DNA of 64,000 bases from Brienomyrus brachyistius. Its lineage: Eukaryota; Chordata; Actinopteri; Osteoglossiformes; Mormyridae. The notes below the pieces were generated by a model. It saw only the letters and a list, made by a program, of their open reading frames with translations. It did no database searches and was not told the DNA's origin. Made by a program: the position numbers and the translations under genes. Positions within the stretch are counted from its first letter, which is position 1. Every line of letters starts with the position of its first letter. Positions 10,218 through 29,222 of this stretch are shown here, one piece after another. The stretch spans positions 13,227,863 through 13,291,862 of the forward strand of contig NC_064542.1 in assembly GCF_023856365.1 (NCBI RefSeq), read 5' to 3'.

Positions 10218-13200
10218 TCCAGAGCCAAGTTCCTGAACCATGGTTGGGGGCCAGTCAGATTACGGTGCCGGAGGTGAAATGTGTATGTTTATGAATAATG
10301 CAGATGCATCCTGCATTAATCTGAGAGCTTGGATGGTTGATCGCTATACTGGCGGTTTGGTTTGTAGTAGTTCAAAGGAGAATGTATTAAAGATCGGAAG
10401 CTGCATAGTCGGGGATGTTGAATAGCAACTGTCCGCGCATCCTGCGTAGCGGAGCTCCACGGTAGATGTCGCTGACCTGGCTGCTGGGGTGATGAATTGA
10501 GCTTTTATAAAGCTTCACGCTGGCACGTGCATGGAAATCCTACCTAAAGCCTCGAAGAGATACAACAGTCCCCCCCCCCCCCCCCCCATTTTAAGCTTTG
10601 CCGAGATGAAAGTGGATTTTGTGAAAAGCTCAAAAGTTTCAAAATATCAGACTTAAGCATGCCTGGGTTCCAGACTAGCTTTTTTTTTTTTGCAAGTAGC
10701 ACAGGCGCTCTTTACTGAAAATGTTATTCACAACGCGGCTTTAATACCAGGAGTCACATAAATCTACATGAATGAAACAATTGCTAAATCCGTGCATTAA
10801 AAAATATATATAATACCCACTTAAACTATGGTTATTCTACAGATCTGGCTTACACATCTGTACATAAGGGCAGACCTTCAGGTTTAGCGGCAGGCAATTT
10901 CAGAACTATTCACTGGATTACGTAATTTCCAATTAAAGACGGCGGACTGGGTCATATATAACCAAACATAGTTAATAGTAGTGGGCAATATCTAATGTTT
11001 CATACCGTCCAGACATTATACTCAGGTATACCGCATTTCGACTGTATTTATAAGCATTCTACAGCGCTGTCACGCTATTTTGAAATCCCCAAGACACAGT
11101 TTCGCCGAAACAGGGATAAAGAAGCCAGTTGAACGCCGAAAATACGCAGTTCTGGTTATTTCCCCATACTTGGGGTAAAAACTAGTAACTGGAAGTGAGG
11201 GGAGGCGCTGAAATCGTCACCGTCTAACAGCCAGTGCGGAGGCAGACATGTGCGTCTGTGTACAAACTGAGACCTACGTCATCAATACCATAAGTTTATA
11301 CTCGCGGGATCCAGTTCCCACATTAACCAGTCATCGCGGTACCGGGTAGGCAGTATAGAGCCTCTACCTCAGCGCACTTTGCTGGTCCAGCTGTTGATTC
11401 TGCCTGACTCATCACAGAAGGTAAATTATAATGGGGGGTCTGGCGCAGGCAATCCACCTGTAAATGTCATTTTACGTATACTTATGTGCGTTAGTAAATT
11501 GCACGGCAAGTGTTATAATTTTGGATTTGGATGAAAACACAGGTACAGTAATATACAGGTATAAATCGCGTTCATTTATCCATCCCGATCTAATTTATAC
11601 AGCGCAACCGTAACACTAACAGTACTTTTATTTCTGGTCTGTAGGCGAAAATTAAAGGAGGGAGTTTTTCTAATTGGACTGCAGTAGTTACTGCCACAAG
11701 TTGTTTTACGTTTGTTAGAAATAAATGTCATTCGCTTCTCGTCAGATAAGACCATTTTTTGCTGACATTCCTTAACGTATTTTGCTTAATATATCTGTCT
11801 TACGGTACGTTATTTTGATAATCGATGTAAAACATACCAGTGATGTTACAGTAACGAGGCTAGATTTTGGTTTGGTGTTTTAATTCAGCAATACATCAGA
11901 AATAATGCTGTATGGAAACGTAGTAAAACATACCTAATGCATAATTTGAGCGCCAATGCATTTTAAATCGGTATAGTTCACGAAAAGTCATACAGATTAT
12001 CCCGATTCCACTGGTCAAGTCAACGCATTACCTGGTGAATGTAACGACATGATTATTATACATGTATTTAATATATTAAATATTGCATATGCGTTGAAAT
12101 TTGTATATTGAAAACCATATGCATAGTTACGATTCATTTCCCGGAAAAGAAGAAGGCGGGAAACGCGGTTTGACGACTCAATACAAAACATTCAGAGGTT
12201 TCAGGACAGAAATGTCAAATATAATTTATGCTTATATCATATAAAATACGTACCCGACACCCTGGTTTGCAAGCTTTTGCCCATGTTGCACGGGTCTCCG
12301 GTTTCGGCCGGTTAGTCCTTGCAATTTTCTGCGAAGTTACATCATTAAATCACACGTGCCAGTGCTTCCCTGTCCTGTACCCTATGATTGTGCCCCAGTC
12401 TTATAACATTATACTGAGAAGGTTCTGTTAAATCGTTTAATTAACTATATTATTTCTATGAACAAATTAACTTTACGTATCGTTAGGTAAATATATGGTA
12501 AATATAACCTGTGTTACAGAAACGTGTTAACTGTGTAACGTGTTAACAGGTAACTGTGTTACCGTCCTTTGCAACAATTTTCTAATTATTATGATACCAG
12601 TACATACACTATTCTTGAGTCTGAGCTCTGTAAAACCCTTTTTTTTAATAAATGAAAACTGTATTCAGAACGAAAACTCAAAGGATTAAACACCGGGAAC
12701 CTCTTGTATGTGAAATAATTAAAATGATTTTGCCCCGCACATAATATTTGCTCAGCCAGATGTTTTGTGTTAATGGCTGGAGCTCTGCATCCCAGAAGGA
12801 GCGAGTCATTTTGCAGCCTCTAGTCGAGTGGGCAGCCATCGATGGCATCTGCTGGCACCCAGGCATTTCTAAAGTGTGAGCTTTGTGTGTTCAAATGAGA
12901 GGGAAAGAAAAAGCCAGAATGGAAGTTTTTTTCTAAAATAAACAAAGCAAAACATTGTTCCCTAAAGCTGCTGAAACTGTGGGAGTACGTAGCTAAATGT
13001 ATGCGAGCCCCAGCCTAAGAAAGGAGGTAATTATACGTCAACAATGAGCAATTATGGTAAAAGCATTTTTAAATCTTAAAAGTTGTTTTTTGTTTTTTTT
13101 TTGTGATAAGCACGTCGACGAGAACTCACTTTACTGGTGTGCGGTTTTTCCTGTCTCTGACATAGCAGGTAGTCATGAGGGGGACCCCAGGTAACCAAAC

Positions 13201-16126
13201 CACCTGACAGTGAGCTGTTGCTGGTTATCCCCAGTAACAGGCGTGCGGGTTAGGTGGGATAAGTCGGCGTATTTGCACTGGATGGCCTGAGAATCATGAG
13301 GGCACGAGGGGTCTCAAAGCAGGGCGTTTCATGCCGTGCAGGAGGAAGCGCTGTCTGCAGTGGAGTTAGGGATGGCTAAATTGGGGTCTAACCTCCCCAA
13401 ATCCACCTCCAAAAAAAAATAAGACAAAAAAGCATGATATCTTGCGGAGCATCAGCCTCCCTGAAGGCATTTGTTATGATCCCAGCCGCTGGAATAGGAG
13501 TGTCTTTTTCGCCGTGGTGATGTACATTGTAACCATGACAACTGTGGCCGAGCATTCCCACTGTCACCAAGGTGCCTCTGTTGGGGGCTGACCTGTGAAT
13601 GGGGCGGGGGGGGGGGCTGCGATCTGTGTATCTGAGAAACCACCTGTCGGCCTGCCAGCGAAAGTGGCCTGGCATTCAGAGTAGCTGCCCCCCACCACCA
13701 CTTTGCCTTTGAACTTAGGAGTGGGCCAAAATGAGCCTGTAATGTAATTCTTTAGCTACGTGCTACAGATACGAAATATGCGTTACTGACACTAAAGTAA
13801 AGAAGATGGCTAGAGACTTAAAGGAATTTGGACCCGAAGCAGAAATAGTGGGAGCTGGTTGTCAGTAAGAACAGAACCTCCTTGTTAAGGAGGGTCGGTG
13901 GGCTTGTACTATGAGCTGCAATCCTCCTTGAGGGAAAGAAATCGTCAGCATGGTCTTGTCACCCTCTGAGTCTCATATAAGAAGGTGGTTTATGGATGAT
14001 GCAAGGGCACTGTCTAATGAATCAGCTTTGTGGTTTAGGCTTAAAAAATTCTATTGTCCCCTTACTTGTAAACCCCTGATTTTTTTTTTATTGACATCAA
14101 AGTATTATTAATTTATTAGTAAAATTGTGGTGGTAGGTAATTATAGAAATATATATAAATATCTAGCTGGGTCAGTTGGATAAAAAAATCCTGCTTTTTG
14201 AGAGGTCCTGTAGCCTATTACTTTTTACACATAAATCCAGTGAGGCCTAATTAAAGGGAGTTAAACAGGATGTGTAAGGCTGACAGTAATGTAGGTACAT
14301 GTCTAGGGTGTGAAAGACTATTCTGTTGCTTGTCTTAGCTTCTCCTGTGCGAACATCCACAAGCTTTTCTCTTTTTGGCGGTTAGTGTCAATCTCCATTG
14401 GCTTATGGCGGAATGGGTATTAGCTTATCTCGGCATACTCGTGCCAGGCTGGGATCACTCCGCTGGGGTCGGGGCACGTTGGTGGTGCCAGTCCATTCAT
14501 CGTTGCTCAGACTTTCTCCCTAGGCCTAGAGAAAGGCATATTAGAAATCTAGTGAGGAGGGGTCTTTGGTGGCGAAAGAGGTGACAAGGTTGGCCTGTGA
14601 CAAAATGGCTGAAGGTCTGAATTCCGAAAGTGAGTGTGTGTGTGGGGGGGGCAAGGTGAGGAAAGTCTCCTGAATAGTGATTGTTGAATATCTCACAGTA
14701 GAAGTGGACTGAATGGGAGAACTACCAGATGTCCACTGGAGAACGTACAGGCGTTTTTTTTCTTTTTTTGTTTCATGGGTCAGGGGAGAAGAGCCCCTCT
14801 GGGCTGAATCGGGTGTGGCGATCAAAGCCGTGTGTTTGGTGGGGCCCAGCGGCGGGCGGAACCCGGGCCCTGTGGCAGCCTCAGACGGGATGTCCGCTGC
14901 CTTTTTGATGGTCTATTTGTGGCTTGTGTTTGTGTTCTGTTGGGCCCAGTGCTTTGTGTTCCCACTTTGTTCCTTGCTTTTCTTGTCCCCGCCATTCCGT
15001 TTGTTTGGCCTACATGCACCATTAAAGATTCATTCATCTCCCCATGTCTCTTTCACGTCCAAATAGCTTCGCCATTCTGCCTTTTCCTGTTCTCCCACGC
15101 TTATGGGATACCTGTGATGATTCCCCTTCCCTGTCCGAATTCAATGGAGACCATTGTTTCGAAATTTTCACCCCGAGTTTCCGAGTGGGGGCTAGATTGT
15201 CCTTTAATGCCCTTGCCTCTGCTGCTTTTCTTGTTGCTATGGTTACGCTGACCAGCATCTCATGTGTCATGGAGTTCATAGTAGGATTAACCCCCCCTCC
15301 CCCCCACCACCACCACCACCACCATCAGAGAAGTCGGGTGTCAGTGACAGCACTCAGGAGATTGTGGGGGCTGGTTAGGTACAGGGGGGCTGGGGGACAC
15401 GCGCGTACATGGTTCGATACATACAGTGAAAGTCGTTTATTCACTTCTTCCTGTGGCAGCTTTTAAATGGCTTATGTTTCAGAAATTGGATGCAACGTTT
15501 TTCTACTGAAAGTCAAATTTTTTTTGTGCTGATGTCCACCATTTACCTTTGTCGTGTTTTTCTAACCTCCTCGCAGTCATGTGATCTGCACAAACTGCCA
15601 ATCAAAAGCTTTTGCACCCTGACCTTTTCTACATTTGCATGTGACTCACTTAACATTCACTAAAAATACACTCAATATTCTCTGCTATCAAATAAGTATA
15701 CAGTATGTTCACCATTTGAGACATCAAATATTGCCCTGTTTCGTGGGATGAAACGGTTAACTGGTGCATTTAAAGTTTCTTGGAAATCTAAGGGGCAGCG
15801 CCGTGATTTGTGTACCCTGGTCTCGCGACGGGAACCACCATGGCCACTCATGCTGATCATGCGGGAACTTGTCGGCCTAGTGGTCAAGGAGTTGCAGGAC
15901 GTCCATTGTACCCAGGGCCACCCATTTCGAAGGGAAGCCCACGAGTGTGTGAGCATGGATATTGGTAGCTTTTATCAGGGGTCCTGCTTGTATTTACTGA
16001 TTCTGTGAATTAGTCTGAAGAGGGATCTGTGAGGCAGGACCATTTTAGATTACAGCAACAGCTAAATGAATGAATCAGGCATTAAATGGTCTAATGAAGA
16101 CCCCTCCCCGTCAGACGTACGCAACA
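10218..16126. other. Intergenic region upstream of slc7a3
   Basis: About 5.9 kb with no clear coding exon. A likely non-coding first exon of slc7a3 ends at 11420, where CATCACAGAAG is followed by GTAAAT; an AP-1-type TGACTCA is at 11405-11411 in the same exon. Overlapping open frames at 14375-15466 share no recognisable protein and are probably chance or old repeat. A poly-C run of 18 is at 10570-10587 and a (CAC)n run near 15306-15324. Bases ~15590-15780 belong to a dispersed repeat also found inverted at 35.4-35.8 kb. Confidence 0.5.
11300..11420 (+). promoter_or_regulatory. slc7a3: Candidate 5' non-coding exon/promoter of slc7a3
   Basis: The stretch is locally richer in CpG than its surroundings and ends in a good donor (ACAGAAG|GTAAAT after 11420). 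Vertebrate CAT genes normally have untranslated first exons far upstream of the ATG exon. A possible acceptor (GATTACAG) lies shortly before the ATG, near 16045. The link to slc7a3 is inferred only from position and strand. Confidence 0.25.
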
Positions 16127-22375
<6,249 letters not shown>

Positions 22376-24806
22376 CAGAGTCCCCTCCCATACCACCCCT
22401 CCCCTCAAACCACCTGTACTCCCCACCCCAAGTCTCCCAGCATATATCCTGTCCTGTGATTTGACGACCCAGAGGTCAACAGGGTCAAACTGTGTCATCT
22501 CCCCACAGGATTGAGTGAAGAGTGTGCATGACTGGGCTCACCTCTGTCGGTCTCTTTCTTTTTCTCTCTCCCTCTCAGACAAGCTGCAAGTGCGGGTCGT
22601 GTAGAAGTCTTAAGAAATCGGTGTTGTTGCCATTGGTTACACAGCGTGGTTCCCTCACGCACAGCGTTACGATAGAGGTCACCCATCCATTTTAACATCC
22701 AACTTCCCAATGCCTCGTCCACATTGTAGGCTAAAAAGCGGAGCTAGTCCTTCCAATACCGTGCCACTGACCAGAGGTCTGGCCCAGTCCCCGACCCGCC
22801 CATCTGGCCAGCCGCTCAAGCCCAGCACCCCTGCATCCCGGTTGGACGGGTAAAGCTGAACTTGGTACCACATCACAAGGGTGCGTGTACTTGTGGCCAG
22901 CAGGAGTTTCAGAACCTGGCAACTCCTGGGAGACAGAGAGTGTCATACTCCCCCCCCCCCCCCCCCCGCTAACAGGGATAGGAACGTCGAAAAACTTGAC
23001 AAGCATGAGCCAGCTCTTATTTCTCATTTTATGAGAAATATTTGCTTACATTTTTTTAAATTTTTGAATGTGTGCAAATAGATTTTGAGAAACATCCTTC
23101 TGAAAATACATGAGATACTTTCATGTGTATTTTGTAATATACATAAATATTTATGTATGTGCAACATTTGACAAGGGTCTACAGCTTTGTAGGACTAATG
23201 AAACTTGTGTTAATACCCCAGCTATTCATAACCTATTAGACTGTCATTAAATATGAGCCCTTCTTCCTTATTTGTTGGTTTTGTGGCCAAAGACAAGTTT
23301 ACCGTTTTTATTCCTTTACTTGCCATTAAAAGAAAAAAAAAGCTTGTGCACTTAATGCACGGGTGTAGGCAGTACATATCACCTTGAATGACCCGCAGCC
23401 ACAGAGTGGAAGGTCGTGGGTTTGATGGCACAGCGCATTTTCCTTGTGAGTCTTTTGCTGTTCTAGTTCTGAACTACAGTTGACTCGCTTGTGGATGTAA
23501 TAGCTGTTGTATAAAGTACTGTGTTTAATATGGAAGTGTTTTGTTAAATTCTGTATATTGTGATTTTTTTTGGAGCAGAATCTTAAGTTGAATGTTACAG
23601 TGCATGAAGTGGTGTTTAAAATTTTTTTTTACTTATATACTTTTGGCCGGTTGGCCAGAAAAATCATTGACACTCTTAAGAACTTTTGCCAGAGTTTTGC
23701 TTATATTTAGTTTATATCTGTTTCTTTATTTGCTTACTTTAAAAAAAAAAAAACCTTTGTAGTATTGGCTCCCATTGCTACTGTAGCATTGTCACTGCAG
23801 GGGCAGAGTTTGGTCTTACGCCACCCCCAGCAGTGCTGGAATGTGCTCTTATCTGGCAGGTTCTGGAACAAACCTCAACTCAGAGTCGTAGGTCTTTGCT
23901 GGTGACTAGGCCAAAGGCATATTTATTTAGGATGGGGATTTGCTTTGAACAGAAGCAGCCATTGTTTTCACAAGGCATGTTAGTGATCCCCTTGCTCTGT
24001 CATCGCCAAGGGCTCCATGAGGTGAAGTCTGAATGATTGTTTTTTTTTTTGGGGGGGGGGTGGGCTGGGGCGAGGCTCACGGAGTCCTCACATAACTGTT
24101 CCCATACCTAGATTTTACTGACCTCCGTAACTCTTAAAGGTGTAGCTCACTCTGCTTTCTGCAAAACATCAATTTACTTACAATGTACACATGTGCATGT
24201 GCTCGATGTAGAATTTTAAAATGTATTTTACTCCAGCTTATTTTTTTTTATATGGAATACATTATGTTTGTGTACCCTGAAGATAGATGTTAAAAATACA
24301 TTTTGAGAGCATGAAGTAAAGTACAGGCATCTACAAATAACATCGGAGCACGACTTCCCAGTCAGCTCCTAGTGGACCCGTGGCCAGTCCGCGTTTTTGC
24401 TTCTTCCCAGCTCCCTGCCAGATAGTCCTGTCCCAGGCACTGTCTGTCGGTTCTCCGAGGACTGGATTGGGAAACACTGCAAAAGAGAATGCCTGGTGAA
24501 TATAACATTGCCAAAAACCATGACTTTCAGATGATAAAGGGTGTCATTTACACAAGTATTGCCTTCTGTCCTTCTAGATTCCTGCAGGATTCATGAAATA
24601 TTACTGCTTAGCTGCTGCACATGAAATGTATCAAATTGTGTCTGAATATTTACAAAAATTCCAATTAATAATTTTAACACTTTTTTACACACATCATACT
24701 TAGTTGTTTACTGTTTTTGTATTCTGTATATATGAATGTCCTGTATTGATTGAGTTGTAAATTAAAAAACTGTTTTCTAATAAAATTCCTTTCCTTTTCT
24801 AATAAA
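22376..24806 (+). other. slc7a3: slc7a3 3' UTR with poly(A) signals
   Basis: No further exon or terminator codon signal is needed after the TGA at 22373-22375. AATAAA occurs at 24779-24784 and 24801-24806 in AT-rich sequence, the first strong tandem signals after the stop. A ~2.4 kb 3' UTR ending there is inferred. It contains an 18-base poly-C run (22950-22967) and a T/G tract at about 24040-24062. Confidence 0.55.
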
Positions 24807-25179
24807 ATTAATTCCAAAGGAACAATGTAATTTATTCTATTGGCAAATATCTACAAATTTACTAACTTATTTAATGTTGGCGGTGCCATTGTTAATATTT
24901 TGTTGATAACTGCCTTACAGGAATAACCAACTAAAAACAATTTTACATTAATCAATGGGGTAAAAATTCATCAAATTATGTTTGTGTTCAGAAAACACAT
25001 GAGTCCTGAAGAACAGCACTTGAAATATGCAATATGTTTGTTTATATTTATTTCTTGGATGGGGGGGGAATCTTTATTAGGGGGAGCATATATAATATAA
25101 AAAGCTACTCCTGACTTAAGCCAATAAATACATATTTATTTGGGGGGGGGGTAAAATAGGCCTAACGACGCCCCTGGGA

Positions 25180-26101
25180 TAGAGCGTATCGGCGCCCCAG
25201 GATCTATATCCGGTGGCACTGTTAATAAAACTACTATACCCAGTGTGCCCTAGGCGCTGCCCACTTCCGGGGTTTGGGCCAGCTGATTTCCGGCGTTAAT
25301 AGCTAAATATACTGCCGTCAGGCTAGAGCTGGCTCTACTGCTTTTATCGGGCGAAGATAATCATCCCTTCGGATGGAAATGCCTCACGTAACGATTACCC
25401 GATGAAAAGATCAATGTTTTAGTGTTTAATATCGTTGTTTTTTGTCGATTATACATCACCTGTGTTTTAAGTTAACGTTTAGAAGGGGAAGATTTATAGG
25501 TATTTGTGCATTTCGTCCTCTTCCCTGATGCACAATAGTGGTGTAAATTGCGAAGTCTTGCTGGCGAATTAACAGTCTATGTTGTCGGTTTTCCTGCTCG
25601 TATAGCGCCCGGCCGCGCATCCCCATCACGCTGAGCGGTCGTACCTGACGGCTGCCGCTTTATCCACACGGTGCTGCTGTCCTCTTATCTGGCCGATCGG
25701 GTCTCCCGCAATCTCGGTCAGTTATTTTGTGCTTCCGTGCGAAATAACTCGCAATTTGAATAATATCACATATTTAAATTGTTCGTGTTTGACGTTAAAT
25801 GTGCAGCCGTCTGAGTGGAGATTTTCTGTAAGCGTCGGTCTATTAACGAACTGTTATTCTTAGTAGTAAACGAGCTAAACGAGCCGTCAGCTTCTCGTCG
25901 ACTCCGATGGGCGCACGTTTCGCTGTCAGTTAGGCACCGTATGATGCTGTTTTGATGTGACGGTGAGGTCCATTTGTTAGTAGCCGTGCTGGTGTAAAGA
26001 TTACGGTGAGGAAGACGAGGGCGAAACTGAGCTCGCTGCCCTGCGAGGGGGTCGCCCGTTTCCCTACCCCCCCGACGATCTAACGCCCCTGATAGAGAAG
26101 T
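25180..26101 (+). promoter_or_regulatory. ubl3: Promoter and 5' UTR region of ubl3
   Basis: From about 25180 the base composition becomes GC- and CpG-richer than the surroundings, up to the ubl3 ATG at 26102. No TATA box sits at a sensible distance. This fits a CpG-type housekeeping promoter with a several-hundred-base 5' leader. The start site is not located. Confidence 0.4.
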
Positions 26102-29100
26102 ATGACCCCGCAGAAGGACCCCGATACGGTGAGTCCTCGGATGTGAGCTGCACAGCGGGCGACTCGCCTGCTTTTAATTCATGTGCCTGTGTTTATAGCA
26201 TCGCCTCGGTGTGTGTGTGTGTTTGTGTGTGTGTCTGTTGGTCTTGCTCAACGGAGAGGAAATGCGACAGCAGAGGGGGATGGGTATGGGGGGGGGGGGG
26301 TTAAATGAAACGGCACTGAACTACACAAACGCACATGCAACCTGTTTCCTGGGTCGCCATCTGCCAGCTTCCTAATTTTCGGATTGCTCCAAATTTCGCA
26401 GACGTGCACAGGCGCGATTCCCTCTCTCGCTGTTCTAGTGGCCCCCAAATCTTATTATAGACCCCCAAGGCAATCTGTCTGCCCAAATAATTTGATCTCT
26501 GGGGGGCATCAGCAAGAGCATGGAGACTTTGAGAAGAGGTGTCCCATTATTAATGTCTTGATGAAATTTTGCAAAGGCTCTTGAGTCTGATCACGGGTTT
26601 CTGGTTTGTGAAATCTTTTTTTGTCTTTCAGATTTAGTGTTGGTGACCATTAACTGGCTTGATGTTAATCTTAATAAAATTTAAGGGCTGGAAGTCTAAT
26701 GTTCAGCCTTAACAATTGTATTTACCCATATCCCTGTGAGTATAAATCAGAAATAATTATAAAAAATTATTATTGTGTACAAGGGTAAAAATAAGTTATG
26801 TCCAGCTAGGCTTGATTCGTTGTTGCTGGGGGCTATGGGCAGATTTTGCTGGGGAGGGGGCTTGGCTTGCTGGCTGGGTGCATGGACTGATCATGACTCC
26901 ACGTGGCCAACGAATTGCTGTGGCACCATCAGGCCAACAGGGAAGGAAAGGCTGTAATGTGCAGCTGTGTGAGATCTGAGGACAATGGCTCCATGTGTTG
27001 GAGAACGTATTTGGGTTTGCACTGATGTCATGCATCCCACCATCCTAAGCCTCTCTGTCTACTGAAGTCATGCACATCGGTGGCAGAGGAACCAGAGACG
27101 GCCCACTTCTCAGCCAGAAATGCTTTGCGTTTTGCCGAGGGATTTCACTCCACTATTTACATTATGCACTTGGATGCCGTTAATTAAGAAGACCCTGGGA
27201 ATTCTCCAATTGCATAAAACAAGATTTAAAAAAAATACAGCCAGATTTTTTTATTCTTTTGATGATCCCATGAAAGATTCTTGCTGAGAGTGGCACCTGT
27301 CCAAAGATCCAGTATTAGAAAGTCATTTACCTCATGCTGTGATTTACGTGTGTCAGGGCCAAATCAGGTGTCAGATTTAGACTATCTCCAGAGGCAGATG
27401 GAGTGTATGCCAGAGGTCAGGGGCCAGTCCAGGCAGGTGAGTGTGTGGTGGTGAGGTCAGGGGGGGTGTTTTTGTCATCCTCAGTTCTGGCTGCCCTTGA
27501 CACTGGTTATCTTGCCCCTGCAGGGGGTGCCTAAACTGTTCAGTTTATGGCTGCTTGCCTGGGGTGGGACAGTCTACCTTTAAATAGCTCTGTCTACATG
27601 CTTAGCTTGTTTTTTTTTGCCCCTGAGAGCCAGACTGCAGGGGCTATCGCTGAGGAGAGTGACAGGGCGTGTCTTGGAAACGGAAGTCCTAGCTTAATAT
27701 GTGTTGACTTGGGGTGGGGGGGTATATTTCTTTGTCATTGTTCATATGATTGAGGGCTGTTTCAGCTGTATAATTAAGCTACACTAGCTACCTAAAGCAT
27801 CTAAAAGGCTCCAATGTGTAGCACAAAGGAGCGGAACGTGTGCCTGCCGAGGACACACCCACATCATTCATAATTAATGAGCGAGGCCAGGGTGCAACCC
27901 TGGGGCCAGATGCCATTCAGGCTGAGGGATTGCATTGCCGATTGATGGGTCATTTCGTTTCATTACTGCCTTTTAAAACGGGCATGTTTTCATTCGACTT
28001 CGCCTCTCTAGCCCCCGACAGAGGCACTCATTTCCCTAACTGCAGTAATTTGGCCCCCTTCTCTGCTAAAGCTTGCAGCTGCAGAAAGGCTATGAGAAGC
28101 TGTCCGTGCTGCGACCCTCTCAGAAGCAGATGCCTCTGACAGGCTGTGGCGCTGGACCCCCAATTAATTGCAAATCTAAAGCCCCGGCCATTTTTAGGTG
28201 AACCTTCGGCTGATTCTGGTCAGCGGGAAGACGAAAGACTTCACGTTCTCTCCTGATGACTCGGCGAGTGACATCGCGAAGCACGTCTTCAACAACTGGC
28301 CCCTGGGTGAGTCTGCTGGGTGGGGGGGATGATTCCGTCAACAACTAGCAACTAGTTATCCTGCTAATTAACCACAGCAACTCTACTCTTCACAAGTAGC
28401 CTGCTGGATATCTTGTTTGATAATCCATGAAAGCAGCAGATTTCAGGAATCACCTGTCTCATCTGTACAGCACTAATGCAGGATTCACTGCTTCTTAAAC
28501 GACCAGGACTCCATCCTCTCTGCCAGCTTTGGTTTTAGTCGTAGTGTATTTTGTTGCTGATGGTTTGCCGTAAAGAGCTTCACTAGCTGAATTTCCGGGG
28601 TTAACAGTCATCTTGATGCTGCTGCTCTCAATAAGAGACCGTTAATCCCCTTATTAGCCACAGTTAATGACTCTATCAAGATATCTGCAGTTATTCTGGC
28701 TTTATTTGCATACTGCCCTCTACAGGCTGGGAGGAAGAACAGGTGAGCAGCCCCAGCATCCTGCGGCTCATCTACCAGGGCCGGTTTCTACATGGCAATG
28801 TGACTCTTGGAGGTGGGCAGTCTGACAACACACCCTGACGCAAGGGTGCAGTTAATTCTATAGAGAATCCAGAGAGATATAAAGAAATGATGTCACAGTG
28901 ATGCTTTCATAGCAGTTTCTGTTCAGACCCTGAGCTTATCGACGCGTTAGACATACAGCATGTTATCATCATCCTCTATCTGTTTGTACTCCCCGCAGCC
29001 TTAAAACTTCCTCCTGGAAGGACCACCGTGATGCACCTTGTTGCCAGGGAGACCTTGCCAGAGCCAAACTCTCACGGTGAGCTTTAGGGTAGAGTTTGGC

Positions 29101-29222
29101 AATGTGGTTAATGGTGGCTGCTCTTTATGTATTTTTTTTTCACCTTTTTTTTGTAATCTTTATTTTCAGGACAGAGAAACCGGGATAAGAACACAGAGAG
29201 CAGTTGCTGCCTGTTATTATAA
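26102..29222 (+). CDS. ubl3: Ubiquitin-like protein 3 (membrane-anchored UB-fold protein)
   Basis: UBL3 has a ubiquitin fold but is not conjugated through Gly-Gly. It is lipid-anchored to membranes and linked to protein sorting into small extracellular vesicles. Five exons join exactly to 117 aa, the human length: 26102-26128, 28198-28306, 28726-28812, 28999-29076 and 29170-29222. After nine variable residues (MTPQKDPDT) the frame reads VNLRLILVSGKTKDF, then SASDIAKHVFNNWP, EEEQVSSPSILRLIYQGRFLHG and MHLVARETLPEPNS, all hallmark UBL3 sequence. The C-terminus CCLLL supplies a CaaX box (CLLL, Leu-ending, so geranylgeranyl is expected) with a neighbouring Cys available for palmitoylation. Intron 1 (about 2.1 kb) shows nothing else supportable. 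The gene lies 3.7 kb after slc7a3, same strand. Confidence 0.97.

Noticed and set aside
14375..15466. Cluster of overlapping 60-140 codon frames on both strands
   Set aside because: No family match recognised, no consistent splice pattern, frames overlap on both strands; probably old repeat or chance.
16070..16126. Upstream in-frame ATG extending CAT3 by 19 residues
   Set aside because: The extension ([19 protein letters not shown]) has no counterpart in the family; [10 protein letters not shown] aligns with known N-termini.
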